Below, piece by piece: positions 43,801 through 52,583 of a stretch of 64,000 nucleotides of DNA. The position numbers were made by a program, and so were the translations under genes. The notes beneath the pieces are model-generated. The model did not search any database, was not told where the DNA came from, and saw only the letters and a program-made list of their open reading frames with translations. Each line of letters starts with the position of its first letter. Positions within the stretch are counted from its first letter, which is position 1. The stretch is from Bacteroidetes bacterium GWF2_41_31 (GTDB lineage Bacteria; Bacteroidota; Bacteroidia; Bacteroidales; F082), in NCBI GenBank assembly GCA_001769215.1, contig MEOL01000037.1, forward strand, positions 62,001 through 126,000. The letters are read 5' to 3'.

Positions 43801-44610
43801 ATTCAAATTTATCGGTTTAATGGAGCCTATCCCAAAGATTACACCTCATACAATAACCTGGACTTTGGAACAGTTAAAGGACTAACTGCCGAGTACGACC
43901 TTCGCAGAACGAATAATGTGCGGGTAAGGGCTTCCTACACTTTACAATTTGCCGATGCTACGGGTTCCACCACAACTACAGCCGCCTCATTGCTTGCAGC
44001 CGGTTTGCCAAACCTGCGTTCTACCTTCCCCATGCCGTGGGACAGGCGTCATGGAATTAATATTGTCCTTGATTATCGCTATAGCTCTGGTAAAAATTAT
44101 ACAGGTCCTCGCATTGGAAGAGAAAAATCGGGAAAAGCTCCCCTAAATATCCTCGAAAATTTTGGATTTAGTCTAACAGTCAATGGTGGATCAGGAACTC
44201 CTTATACCGCTTCAGATAATGTGACTTCACCTCTTGGTGGTGGTGCTAACAAGTTAAAGGGTACATACGGTGGTTCTAGATTACCTTGGCAGTTCCGGCT
44301 GGATTTAAGGGTAGATAAAGACATTCATTTCAACCTGAATAAAGCAAAGGGTGACAATAGTAAGAAAGCCTATCTGAACGTTTACTTGCAAGTATTAAAC
44401 CTACTCAACACAAAGAATGTAGTCAATGTATATCCTTACACCGGGAATGCAGGTGATGATGGATATCTTACTGCCCCTGAATGGCAACGACAAATCAATA
44501 ACCAGATTGACCCAACCTCCTTTAGGGAATTGTACAGTATATTTGTTGATAATCCTTCAAATTACAGCGCTCCTCGTCAAATACGGCTTGGGCTCACACT
44601 GAATTTTTAA
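40885..44610 (+). CDS. Large TonB-dependent receptor of the surface-protein cluster
   Basis: 1241 residues from ATG 40885 (MLKNLLLTVGLILTSSVILFGQ signal). Carboxypeptidase-regulatory-like domain (QGKVIDKETREPIPFANIVL), a plug (SVRGARTDQTAMYIDGIRVIG...AIEQVDVILGGVPARYGDATSGVINV) and a long barrel of about 1000 residues ending APRQIRLGLTLNF. Much longer than typical (800-1000) and without a SusD partner. It is followed by a T9SS-like surface protein (44658) and a PorV-like barrel (49112), so it may be a structural or receptor part of a surface complex and not just a nutrient importer. Confidence 0.88.
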   Translation: MLKNLLLTVGLILTSSVILFGQSGALQGKVIDKETREPIPFANIVLENRGSQVGGATSDFDGNYQIKPINPGQYDLKATYVGYKSVMIQGMLIGGDQIRFYDIELTSTAETLTEVEITSYVVPLIDKDQTASGATITAEEISKMPNRSADAVATTVGGVFSSDGERGSVRGARTDQTAMYIDGIRVIGNSSVPQSAIEQVDVILGGVPARYGDATSGVINVTTKGPAREFGAGLELETSEFLDAFGHNRVGFNVMGPLIKGKKESQSSLIGFFLAGDVNLDKDGRPSATGFYTVNDATLTSLEQNPLRPSGTGTGSFINGEFLRTSDLTHIKIAPNTASQTYNFIGNINIRTTETINLTIGGSYYYTSGRQYDYRATLANSDKNTLQTNTNYRGFIRFSQRFPIDPESRSKFKNFYYALQFDYTKDKGEYGDAEHWDELFKYGYIGKFSTYKTPTFELGSDTVDGHPYSDVWVLNSWDFDTLVEWSARDINPLVAQYTTDYYDIYQGIPEGHYRNVDDILSGGGLMNGSTPERFYSLYQAPGENQSGYGKWNNDQYNMRLDASLDIGNHAFKLGFQYEQRINRYINYNPTDFWGLIRDGGKGLTDSHIIQLDKDNPEVISWDGYPDTIMYYRKYDAASQSTFDKNLREILGLPVDGLDYILMDSYDYNDGTIEYYDRNGSMHTANLDASDLNVGLFAPDELWNSGLSYIDYAGFDYEGNVLTSQPAFEDFFNNETRDIGAFRPIYMAGYLQDQFAFKDLIFNVGVRVDRFDANQKVLSDPFLLYPAHTVGNLSDVDGFKNVTHPGNMGSDFVVYVDRVKDPTRVVGYRDGYIWYNSDGIEIQDPTILDVGSGISPALENPEQSEVKINSFKDYEPQVNVMPRISFSFPISDEALFFAHYDVLTQRPTSNIFSNPANYLFFQNLGGILSPNQRISNPSLEPTKSIDYELGFTQKLSNTSSITLTTFYREMRNMIQIYRFNGAYPKDYTSYNNLDFGTVKGLTAEYDLRRTNNVRVRASYTLQFADATGSTTTTAASLLAAGLPNLRSTFPMPWDRRHGINIVLDYRYSSGKNYTGPRIGREKSGKAPLNILENFGFSLTVNGGSGTPYTASDNVTSPLGGGANKLKGTYGGSRLPWQFRLDLRVDKDIHFNLNKAKGDNSKKAYLNVYLQVLNLLNTKNVVNVYPYTGNAGDDGYLTAPEWQRQINNQIDPTSFRELYSIFVDNPSNYSAPRQIRLGLTLNF

Positions 44611-44657
44611 TATTGATTACCTTAGAAGAAAAAATTAAAAAGTAAACTATTATCATC

Positions 44658-47600
44658 ATGAAGAATATATCTCGACTTTTAGTGATCGTTTTTATTTCGA
44701 CCATATTTACGAGTCAGTTACGAGCTGAAGAGTACAAAGGGGATACAAAGCAAACAACTAATATCAAGCAGACGACTGCAGGATGTTCCCCGGCGTCTGC
44801 TTATGATTGGCTGGATATTAACAATGTACTCGCCCGCATCAATACAGGTGGCGATATGTGGTGGGACCTGCCCGGAGGTGTGGGGTCGAAGTATTATATC
44901 CCCAAAGGGGGAGCTGCAACCTCCATGTTTTCTGGATCGCTGTGGGTTGGTGGCTTGGATATTAACAACCAGTTAAAACTTGCAGCGCAGCGTTACAGGC
45001 AGGTAGGGATTGATTATTGGACTGGCCCGTTAACCATTGATGGAACAGCTGCTATTGATAATGCGGTCTGCGCACAGTACGACCAGTTTTTTAAAATAAC
45101 CCGAGCTGAAGTGGATGAATTCCTGGGGCATTGCGATCCTATCACAGGTGCCTATATCTCAAGTGACGATTACCAAATACCGCCATCTATTTTAAACTGG
45201 CCTGCACATGGAGATGTAGCCGCCGGGCAGAGTTATTATCTGGCACCATTTTATGATGTGCTTGGAGATGGTGAATATGATCCCTTATCGGGTGACTACC
45301 CCTACTATGATATTCCAAATGAACTCTGCCATACAGACGTAAAAGCCATGGAAGAAGAAATTGATGGGACCATTCAAGGAAGTATACTGGCCGACCAGGT
45401 AATTAAAGGTGACCAGACTTTGTGGTGGGTATTCAACGACAAAGGAAATATTCACACAGAAACAACGGGTTCCGCCATCGGTTTAGAAATTCGGGCCCAA
45501 GCTTTTGCCTTTGCCACCAATGATGTAATCAACAACATGACCTTTTATAGTTATGAAATTATTAACCGGTCCACGTTTGAACTGACCCAAACTTATTTCT
45601 CACCATGGGTAGATACAGATTTGGGTTATGCGTGGGATGATTTTGTAGGTTGTGATGTAGGCCGTGGTTTGGGTTATTGTTATAATGGTAAAGCGATAGA
45701 TGGCAGTGGTGAGCCTGAAGCCTATGGTGATCAACCACCTGCAATTGGTGTTGACTTTTTTCAGGGACCTTATATGGATCCTGATGGATATGACAATCCT
45801 TCCTATCTTGGTGACAGTGCTAATGGCCCTACATTTAGTGGTAATTGTGAAATTGTAAGTCAGGATGGTTCACAAAGAAATATGACATTTATTCGAAATG
45901 GTGTGCATGTTACCGAGCCAAACTTAGTTCGGGCAGCGGCAATAAACGGAGTGAATTTTGGAAACGGTATCAAAGACGATGAGCGTTTTGGGATGCGACG
46001 TTTTGTATATCATAGCAATACAGGACCATCTTACCAGACTGACCCAAGTATCGCGCCACAATATTATAATTATCTCAAAGGTATTTGGAAGGATAATACA
46101 AAGATGCAATATGGTGGCACAGCTCACATACCTGGTGATGGTACAGTTGGCCCCGAATGTGATTTTATGTTTCCCGGTAATAGCGACCCGTGTAATTGGG
46201 GAACCGGAGGATTACCTCCAAACGGCGGGTATAATGTAGATGGGTTTTACTGGACTGAAGAAACTGGCGCCAATGGCAGCCCAAATCCGGCGGGAGACAG
46301 GCGTTTTATGCAGTCAGCAGGCCCTTTTACACTTAAATCGGGTGCAGTGAACTATATTACCGTTGGAATTCCATGGGCTCGCGCTACCTCTGGCGGTCCG
46401 TTTGCTTCAGTTGAATTGTTGCGTGTGGTAGATGATAAATGCCAGAAACTCTTCGACAACTGTTTTAAAGTAATAGATGGTCCTTCAGCTCCGGATTTAG
46501 CTGGCGTGGAGTTAGATCAAAAATTGATCATTTATATTACTAATTCCCCGTCTTCAAACAATTATCGTGAATTGTATCAGGAATATGACCCCAATATTAT
46601 ACAACCGTTGCCTCAAGAACCTGGGAAAGATCCAATACGGAGCGACTCTATTTATCGTTTTGAAGGATACCAGATTTTTCAGTTGGCCGGGCCTACCGTT
46701 AGTGTTGACAATCTTCACGATGCCGACCAGGCACGTTTGGTGGCACAGTTCGATGTGAAAAACGGGGTAACCAAACTGGTTAATTACGTTTTAGATGATT
46801 ACATCGGTGGCAATGTACCTGTGGTTGAAGTAGATGGAGGCGACAATGGAATTCAGCACTCTTTTGAAATTACACAAGATGCATTTGCCACAGGTGATGT
46901 CGCCTTGGTAAATAACAAACAGTATTATTATATGGCACTTGCTTATGCCTATAATAACTATCTGCAATATGCACCCGGGCCTGTTACTTACCTGGGCCAA
47001 ACGAGACCCTACCTTTCAGGCAGAAAAAATATCAAAACTTATATTGGCATGCCTCATAAAACTGTTAATGGAACTGTTATTAATGGTGGATATGGAGATG
47101 GACCGCAAATTACACGTATTGCCGGAAATGGTAATGGTGGTATGAGTATAGAATTAACAGAGGAAACAGTGGATGAAATCATGTCCAAATTACCTGCCGG
47201 TCCTGATAATCCATTTGGATCGCCTGACTATCCGATAGCTTATAATCCTGTATATAAAGTCAATGCAGGACCATTAAATGTTAAAATTGTTGACCCATTA
47301 AGTGTTGTGGATGCCGACTATGTTTGGTGGATGGACACATTAAGTTATGTGCGCATATATAATGTCACTAATCGTGGTGAGTTGATTGGTGATACAACTC
47401 ACAAGATGGTAAGTAAATGGACCTTGATGGATAAAGCTAGTGGAGATCAGTGGGAAAGTGATACCACCATTTTAATTGAATATGAGCAATTATTTGTGGA
47501 CAAAGGTTTTTCCATTAATGTAGAACAACCATACAACCCAGGACCAATTCCGGTAGGGAAAGTTTCGATTTCTAATGCATTATATACTTCGTATGATGTA

Positions 47601-49067
47601 CTTGCCTCGAACAACGGATTAATAACAGCCACTATCGAATATGCTGATAGTTCACAGCAATGGTTAAGTGGTGTTGAAGATTTTGACTTGCCAGGCTTCG
47701 CTCTGGACTGGATCAGATCAGGAACTTATAAAGATGCTGAAAATGCAAGTTCAAACGATTGGAATACTTCAGCCAACCCTGACAATCCATGGGATCCAAA
47801 TTCAGCTTATGAGAAAATTCTTAATGGAACATGGGCTCCATACAGCCTGGTAACTTCGGGTAATAGTATTGGGCAGCAGGGGGATGCGGAAAGCTCGGTA
47901 GGGCCAGCATTCAGTAGTATTGCTAAATCTAATTCAGCAATGGAAAATCTGGCCAGTGTGGATATTGTATTTACACCAGATAAATCCAAGTGGTCTCGTT
48001 GTCCTGTTTTGGAGGCAGGTATTTATCCCGAATTGGCAGAGGGAGAAGCCGATCGGTTTGCTTTGAGAGCTTCCCCCTCCGTTGATAAGGATGGTAATTT
48101 TGCAACACCCGGTTCAGGTCCAAGTTCCGATCCCAATGATCCAAACTACATTAGTGACCATGGTATGGGATGGTTCCCGGGCTATGCCATTAACCTGGAA
48201 ACAGGTGAGCGTTTAAATATGATGTTTGCCGAGGACTCTTATCTGGTGGCTCAAAATGGCAGAGATATGATTTTAAACCCGACAAAACGTGATTTAGCTT
48301 TTAGCGGACAGCAACAGTTACTAGATACCAGTATTTTTAAAGGTACTTACTTCGAGCCTGTATTTGGAGGAAAGCATTACGTTTATGTGATGGATCACCG
48401 TTCCATTGATTTTGGTGGTATTTTCAGATATGATATGCCGGCTTATGATGCCGGAGCCTATTCTGCTGTTGTACTGGATACCATCTTTAAGACTCCATTA
48501 ACATATGTTACAAACAGTTTCTATGCATTAACCATGTACGCCGGTATTCCAATGGGTGTTCGAGGACAGGAATGGTTATCAAATGAAGCCACCATTAAAA
48601 TCAGGATAAGTAAACCCTATCAAAAAGGATATAGTACGCAACCACTTGATACCATCTATCCCGGGATGGATGTGAACAATTTTTATCCCATGTTTGAGTT
48701 TTCCACCAAAGGATTACAAACAGAGTATCATGATCCTGAAAAATTCCAAAACGACCTGGACTTGATAACGGTGGTGCCGAACCCCTATTATGCTTATTCA
48801 GAATATGAAAAAAATGCACTGGATAACAGGGTAAAAATTACGAACCTTCCGAAAGAATGTACAATCACGATTTATACTGTTAGCGGACTGAAACTCAAAC
48901 AATTTACCAAAGATTCACCTGAAACAACCATTGAATGGGATTTGAAAAACTTCGCGTCTGTGCCTATTGCTGGTGGTGTTTATTATGTACATATTAAATC
49001 TGCACAAGGTGAGAGAGTAGTTAAATGGTTCTGTATTACAAGAATACCTGACCTTAATACTTTCTAG
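44658..49067 (+). CDS. Giant T9SS-like surface protein, YRQxGxDYWTGPL family
   Basis: 1469 residues. Signal peptide MKNISRLLVIVFISTIFTSQLRAEE (first 20 shown in part), then a core homologous to the tandem cargo genes at 28067 and 30358: WLDINNVLARINTGGDMWW, PKGGAATSMFSGSLWVGG, AAQRYRQVGIDYWTGPL, LGDGEYDPLSGDYP, GDQTLWWVFNDKGNIH, IGLEIRAQAFAF, DDFVGCDVGRGLGYCYNGK. A long C-terminal extension (about 700-1380) of unknown fold follows, then a sorting-like end (ITVVPNPYYAYSEYEKNALD...GVYYVHIKSAQGERVVKWF). Acidic and rich in Asp, Gly and Tyr. Probably exported by T9SS; co-directional with the TonB receptor and PorV-like genes on either side. Confidence 0.8.
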   Translation: MKNISRLLVIVFISTIFTSQLRAEEYKGDTKQTTNIKQTTAGCSPASAYDWLDINNVLARINTGGDMWWDLPGGVGSKYYIPKGGAATSMFSGSLWVGGLDINNQLKLAAQRYRQVGIDYWTGPLTIDGTAAIDNAVCAQYDQFFKITRAEVDEFLGHCDPITGAYISSDDYQIPPSILNWPAHGDVAAGQSYYLAPFYDVLGDGEYDPLSGDYPYYDIPNELCHTDVKAMEEEIDGTIQGSILADQVIKGDQTLWWVFNDKGNIHTETTGSAIGLEIRAQAFAFATNDVINNMTFYSYEIINRSTFELTQTYFSPWVDTDLGYAWDDFVGCDVGRGLGYCYNGKAIDGSGEPEAYGDQPPAIGVDFFQGPYMDPDGYDNPSYLGDSANGPTFSGNCEIVSQDGSQRNMTFIRNGVHVTEPNLVRAAAINGVNFGNGIKDDERFGMRRFVYHSNTGPSYQTDPSIAPQYYNYLKGIWKDNTKMQYGGTAHIPGDGTVGPECDFMFPGNSDPCNWGTGGLPPNGGYNVDGFYWTEETGANGSPNPAGDRRFMQSAGPFTLKSGAVNYITVGIPWARATSGGPFASVELLRVVDDKCQKLFDNCFKVIDGPSAPDLAGVELDQKLIIYITNSPSSNNYRELYQEYDPNIIQPLPQEPGKDPIRSDSIYRFEGYQIFQLAGPTVSVDNLHDADQARLVAQFDVKNGVTKLVNYVLDDYIGGNVPVVEVDGGDNGIQHSFEITQDAFATGDVALVNNKQYYYMALAYAYNNYLQYAPGPVTYLGQTRPYLSGRKNIKTYIGMPHKTVNGTVINGGYGDGPQITRIAGNGNGGMSIELTEETVDEIMSKLPAGPDNPFGSPDYPIAYNPVYKVNAGPLNVKIVDPLSVVDADYVWWMDTLSYVRIYNVTNRGELIGDTTHKMVSKWTLMDKASGDQWESDTTILIEYEQLFVDKGFSINVEQPYNPGPIPVGKVSISNALYTSYDVLASNNGLITATIEYADSSQQWLSGVEDFDLPGFALDWIRSGTYKDAENASSNDWNTSANPDNPWDPNSAYEKILNGTWAPYSLVTSGNSIGQQGDAESSVGPAFSSIAKSNSAMENLASVDIVFTPDKSKWSRCPVLEAGIYPELAEGEADRFALRASPSVDKDGNFATPGSGPSSDPNDPNYISDHGMGWFPGYAINLETGERLNMMFAEDSYLVAQNGRDMILNPTKRDLAFSGQQQLLDTSIFKGTYFEPVFGGKHYVYVMDHRSIDFGGIFRYDMPAYDAGAYSAVVLDTIFKTPLTYVTNSFYALTMYAGIPMGVRGQEWLSNEATIKIRISKPYQKGYSTQPLDTIYPGMDVNNFYPMFEFSTKGLQTEYHDPEKFQNDLDLITVVPNPYYAYSEYEKNALDNRVKITNLPKECTITIYTVSGLKLKQFTKDSPETTIEWDLKNFASVPIAGGVYYVHIKSAQGERVVKWFCITRIPDLNTF

Positions 49068-49111
49068 TAATTGATAAATCTGATAGAATCGAGAATTAAA
49101 GTTTATTGAAC

Positions 49112-50179
49112 ATGAAAACTCTTTATAAATACCTGAGCATCGTCCTGATAGCAACTTTTGTTTTTACCATGTCTGTTACGCTTAAAGCGGGTAATAAAGA
49201 CAGAACCGGACAGGCTGGCGCCACCGAACTTTTAATAAATCCCTGGGCCAGAAGTAGTGGATGGGGAAGTGCCAACATGTCGAAAGTCAAAGGACTTGAA
49301 GCCATGTGGGGAAATGTTGCAGGTACGGCCTTTACCGGCGGGACTCAGCTAATATTTTCAAATACACAATGGCTTAAAGGAACAGGCACGAATATCATGT
49401 CTTTTGGGTTAACTCAACATGTGGGAGAAACCGGAACATTAGGTATTCAGATCATGTCGATGTCCTTTGGGGAGGTGGACATTACAACAGTGCCTAATCC
49501 CGATGATCCCCAGGGTACTTTTAAACCCAATTTAATGAATTTTGGCATTTCCTATGCCAAGGCCTTTTCAAGTAGTATTTATGCAGGGGTCTTGCTTAAG
49601 GTTATTTCAGAATCCATCGCGGACGTTAGCGCGGTTGGAGTGGCAATTGACGCAGGTATTCAATATGTTACAGGTGCTGAAGAACAAATTTCATTCGGTA
49701 TCGCATTGAAGAATGTGGGGCCAAAAATGCAATATTCCGGTGATGGACTTTCCATTCGTACCTATATCACAGGTCAGGGTGACCAATCAACAGTTGAACA
49801 ACGTTCCGCCTCATTCGAGATACCGGCCCAGTTGAATATTGGCGCAGCCTATGACTTTATTTTTCCAAAGGACTATCGGTTAACCACCGCAGGAAATTTT
49901 ATTTCAAATTCATTTAGTAAAGATCAGTTTTCATTTGGACTGGAATTAAGCCTGAAAGATTATGTCATGCTACGAAGTGGCTATACCTACGAAAACGGTA
50001 TGTTCAATGACATCTTGGATGCAGAAAATACCAACATCAACAATGGTTTTAGTGCAGGTTTATCTGTACAGGTTCCTCTCAATAAAGAAAAAGGAAGTTA
50101 TTTCGGAATCGATTATGCTTACAGGGAATCAAAAGCCTTTAATGGAAACCATACGGTAGGAATTATTTTTAATTTCTAA
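49112..50179 (+). CDS. PorV/PorQ-family outer-membrane barrel protein
   Basis: 355 residues from ATG 49112. Signal MKTLYKYLSIVLIATFVFTMSVTLKA, then GATELLINPWARSSGWGSANMSKVKGLEAMWGNVAG (typical PorV/UPF0164 start), repeated strands and a terminal HTVGIIFNF. PorV shuttles T9SS cargo from the translocon to the attachment complex; PorQ and PorV-like paralogues serve related roles. The neighbouring giant surface protein is the natural client. The gap after it holds the greA promoter. Confidence 0.85.
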   Translation: MKTLYKYLSIVLIATFVFTMSVTLKAGNKDRTGQAGATELLINPWARSSGWGSANMSKVKGLEAMWGNVAGTAFTGGTQLIFSNTQWLKGTGTNIMSFGLTQHVGETGTLGIQIMSMSFGEVDITTVPNPDDPQGTFKPNLMNFGISYAKAFSSSIYAGVLLKVISESIADVSAVGVAIDAGIQYVTGAEEQISFGIALKNVGPKMQYSGDGLSIRTYITGQGDQSTVEQRSASFEIPAQLNIGAAYDFIFPKDYRLTTAGNFISNSFSKDQFSFGLELSLKDYVMLRSGYTYENGMFNDILDAENTNINNGFSAGLSVQVPLNKEKGSYFGIDYAYRESKAFNGNHTVGIIFNF

Positions 50180-50187
50180 AATCCTTA

Positions 50188-50215
50188 TTTGTAAAAAACG
50201 ATTTTATTATCTTTG
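50188..50215 (+). promoter_or_regulatory. greA promoter (TTTG-N16-TATCTTTG)
   Basis: TTTG at 50188-50191 and TATCTTTG at 50208-50215 fit the Bacteroidota -33/-7 consensus well. A hairpin starts only about 12 bp downstream (50227). Confidence 0.55.
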
Positions 50216-50226
50216 CAATTATCGCA

Positions 50227-50255
50227 GACCCTTAATGTAGATTAAGGGTCTTTTT
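50227..50255 (+). terminator. Strong hairpin with T run between the porV-like gene and greA
   Basis: GACCCTTAAT pairs exactly with ATTAAGGGTC around GTAG, followed by five T. It is either the terminator of the porV-like transcript or, because the greA promoter lies upstream of it, a leader attenuator or 5' stabiliser of greA mRNA. Confidence 0.75.
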
Positions 50256-50286
50256 ATCTTATTATCAACTCACAAAAATCATCAAT

Positions 50287-50760
50287 ATGTCTGAATCAAG
50301 GTACTTTACCGAAGAAGGTTTACAGAGGCTGCGCGATGAACTTGATCAGCTTATCAGAAAAGAACGGCCAAAAATTTCGCAACAGATTAGCGAAGCACGC
50401 GATAAAGGAGATTTGTCGGAAAACGCGGAATATGATGCTGCCAAAGAAGCACAGGGTATGCTCGAATTGAGGATTTCTAAACTTCAGGAAGTCATTCGAA
50501 ATACCCGTATAATTGATGAATCGAAAATGGATTCCAGCAAAGTGTACCTCTTGAGCAAAGTAGTTATTAAAAACACAAAGAGCGGTACCACCATGAAATA
50601 TACCATTGTTCCGGAAGAAGAATCAGACCTTAAAAAAGGAAGAATCTCGGTTTCTTCTCCAATCGCCAAGGGTTTACTCGGAAAAGAAGTCGGCGATAAA
50701 GTTGAAATTTCTGTCCCGGCAGGGAAAATGTTTTTCGAAATCATTGAAATCGACAGATAA
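50287..50760 (+). CDS. greA: Transcription elongation factor GreA
   Basis: 157 residues. N-terminal coiled coil with the acidic tip (REARDKGDLSENAEYDAAKE region: ISEARDKGDLSENAEYDA) that reaches the polymerase active site, and the C-terminal FKBP-like domain (SSPIAKGLLGKEVGDKVEI, GKMFFEIIEI). It rescues backtracked RNA polymerase. The HIT gene follows 10 bp later. Confidence 0.96.
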   Translation: MSESRYFTEEGLQRLRDELDQLIRKERPKISQQISEARDKGDLSENAEYDAAKEAQGMLELRISKLQEVIRNTRIIDESKMDSSKVYLLSKVVIKNTKSGTTMKYTIVPEEESDLKKGRISVSSPIAKGLLGKEVGDKVEISVPAGKMFFEIIEIDR

Positions 50761-50770
50761 TTTAAAGAAT

Positions 50771-51163
50771 ATGCCTACCATTTTTTCAAAAATTATTTCA
50801 GGCGAAATTCCTTCGTGGAAAATTGCTGAAGACGACCAGTACCTGGCATTTCTGGATATTAATCCACTGGCCGTAGGTCATACCCTGGTGATACCAAAAA
50901 AAGAATCGGACTACCTGTTTAACATGGAAGATGTTGAACTGCAGGGGCTGATTGTTTTTGCCAAAAGAGTGGGGAAGGCAATTGAAAAAGTGGTGCCGTG
51001 TAAACGCATGGGGCTTACCGTAATTGGTCTGGAAGTACCTCATACACACATACACCTCATCCCGATTAATTCGATTTATGATATGGATTTTAAACAACCC
51101 AAACTTAAATTGACCAATCAGGAATTCAAGGAGCTCACCGAAAGTATTCGCAAAGCTCTGTAA
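50771..51163 (+). CDS. HIT-family protein (purine nucleotide phosphoramidase type)
   Basis: 130 residues from ATG 50771: MPTIFSKIISGEIPSWKIAE, LAFLDINPLAVGHTLVIPK, and the histidine triad VPHTHIHLIPIN near residues 97-108. HIT proteins hydrolyse AMP-linked phosphoramidates or dinucleoside polyphosphates. Co-transcribed with greA; a terminator follows. Confidence 0.92.
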   Translation: MPTIFSKIISGEIPSWKIAEDDQYLAFLDINPLAVGHTLVIPKKESDYLFNMEDVELQGLIVFAKRVGKAIEKVVPCKRMGLTVIGLEVPHTHIHLIPINSIYDMDFKQPKLKLTNQEFKELTESIRKAL

Positions 51164-51192
51164 AAAAAAGATTTATCTTATTATAAAAGTAA

Positions 51193-51223
51193 ACCGGCAC
51201 CGAATTCAATGCCGGTTTTTTTT
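51193..51223 (+). terminator. Terminator of the greA-HIT operon
   Basis: ACCGGCA and TGCCGGT arms, 10-base loop, then eight or more T. Confidence 0.85.
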
Positions 51224-51361
51224 TATATTTTTAAAACCAACAATTTAGCAAGCAATCGTTTTAGAATGGCGAAATCCATTGTTTTCTTCAATTTATTTAA
51301 CCTTTCCATCCGGTTTCGTTACAGTTAATCACCATTGAGAACCTGCCAATTGAATTATCAG

Positions 51362-51369
51362 TAGTTTTG
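51362..51369 (+). promoter_or_regulatory. -7 element of the phosphofructokinase gene
   Basis: TAGTTTTG matches TAnnTTTG, 24 bp before the start codon at 51394. A second match, TATATTTG at 51379-51386, is too near the start to give a usual leader. Confidence 0.4.
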
Positions 51370-51393
51370 CACCAATATTATATTTGGAACAAA

Positions 51394-52488
51394 ATGAAAA
51401 GAGTATTGATAGCAACTGGTGGAGGCGATTGCCCGGGATTAAACGCCGTTATTCGTGCAATCGTACACCGTGCATCACAAGAAGGAGATTGGGAAGTACT
51501 GGGAAGCATCCAGGCTTTTAACGGAATATTGCGCGAGCCTACCGAAATTGTCGTACTCGACAATAAAAGAGTAGCCGGTATTCATTTCCAGGGTGGAACA
51601 ATCATCGAAACCACCAATAAAGGTGGTCCATTTGCATGGCCCGTGAAAGACAACAATGGTGTATGGACAACCGATGACAGATCAGATGAAATGATCAGAA
51701 AAATTCGGCACATGCACATTGATGCAGTGATTAATATCGGGGGCGATGGTTCACAACGTATCTCCCAAAGATTATTTGAAAAAGGCTTGAATATCATAGG
51801 TGTGCCTAAAACAATTGACAATGATTTATCGAGTACGGACAGCACTTTTGGATTTCAGACAGCAGTAGAAATTGCCACCGAGGCCGTTGACAAATTGGTT
51901 ACTACAGCTGCCAGCCACAACCGGGTTTTCGTGCTTGAGGTGATGGGAAGGGATACAGGATGGATCGCTTTGAATGCAGCAGTTGCAGGTGGAGCGGAAG
52001 TGTGTTTAATTCCGGAAATTCCATATGATATCCATAAGGTGAAAGATGCACTTGACAAACGCTTTACCAACGATCGCGGATTCGCTGTTCTTGTCGTTTC
52101 TGAAGGTGCCCACGCCAAAGGGCAAGGCTTGGTAACTAAAGTGAACAATGAGATCGGTTACGAGAACGTAAAATTAGGAGGAATAAGCAGGGTGCTGATA
52201 CAACAATTGGAAGAACTGGGTTTCCGGCATGACATGCGAGAAACTGTTCTGGGCCATCTGCAACGTGGTGGTGTACCTATCGCTTACGATCGGGTGCTCT
52301 CTGCCCAATTTGGAGTGAAAGCCATGGAAATGGCTATTGCAGGTGATTTTGGAAAGATGGTGGCCTACCACCATCCTAAATTTGTAGCTGTTCCTTTGGC
52401 CAAAGCCATCGCTAAACCAAATTTAGTAACTTTGGACAATGCGCTAATCAGAACGGCAAAAGGATTGGGAATTTGTTTGGGATATTAA
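51394..52488 (+). CDS. pfkA: 6-phosphofructokinase (mixed-substrate group)
   Basis: 364 residues from ATG 51394 (MKRVLIATGGGDCPGLNAVI). Nucleotide loop INIGGDGSQRIS, catalytic PKTIDNDLSSTDSTFGF, substrate site VMGRDTGWIAL, and ERR-type end LGHLQRGGVPIAYDR. Phosphorylates fructose 6-phosphate in glycolysis. GGDG carries the glycine expected of ATP-using enzymes (position 104 in classical numbering), while PKTIDND has the lysine (position 124) typical of PPi enzymes; ATP is the more likely donor. Stands alone with its own promoter. Confidence 0.92.
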   Translation: MKRVLIATGGGDCPGLNAVIRAIVHRASQEGDWEVLGSIQAFNGILREPTEIVVLDNKRVAGIHFQGGTIIETTNKGGPFAWPVKDNNGVWTTDDRSDEMIRKIRHMHIDAVINIGGDGSQRISQRLFEKGLNIIGVPKTIDNDLSSTDSTFGFQTAVEIATEAVDKLVTTAASHNRVFVLEVMGRDTGWIALNAAVAGGAEVCLIPEIPYDIHKVKDALDKRFTNDRGFAVLVVSEGAHAKGQGLVTKVNNEIGYENVKLGGISRVLIQQLEELGFRHDMRETVLGHLQRGGVPIAYDRVLSAQFGVKAMEMAIAGDFGKMVAYHHPKFVAVPLAKAIAKPNLVTLDNALIRTAKGLGICLGY

Positions 52489-52552
52489 TCGTAATTTGAA
52501 TTCGGGAAGCTTATATGTTGGAGGTATTTAACCCTGGCCAAGTAAGACCTAG

Positions 52553-52560
52553 TATATTTG
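52553..52560 (+). promoter_or_regulatory. -7 element of the MscS-type channel gene
   Basis: TATATTTG, 23 bp before the start codon at 52584. No clear -33 box. Confidence 0.35.
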
Positions 52561-52583
52561 ATTAAAATAAGAAAATAAAGAGT

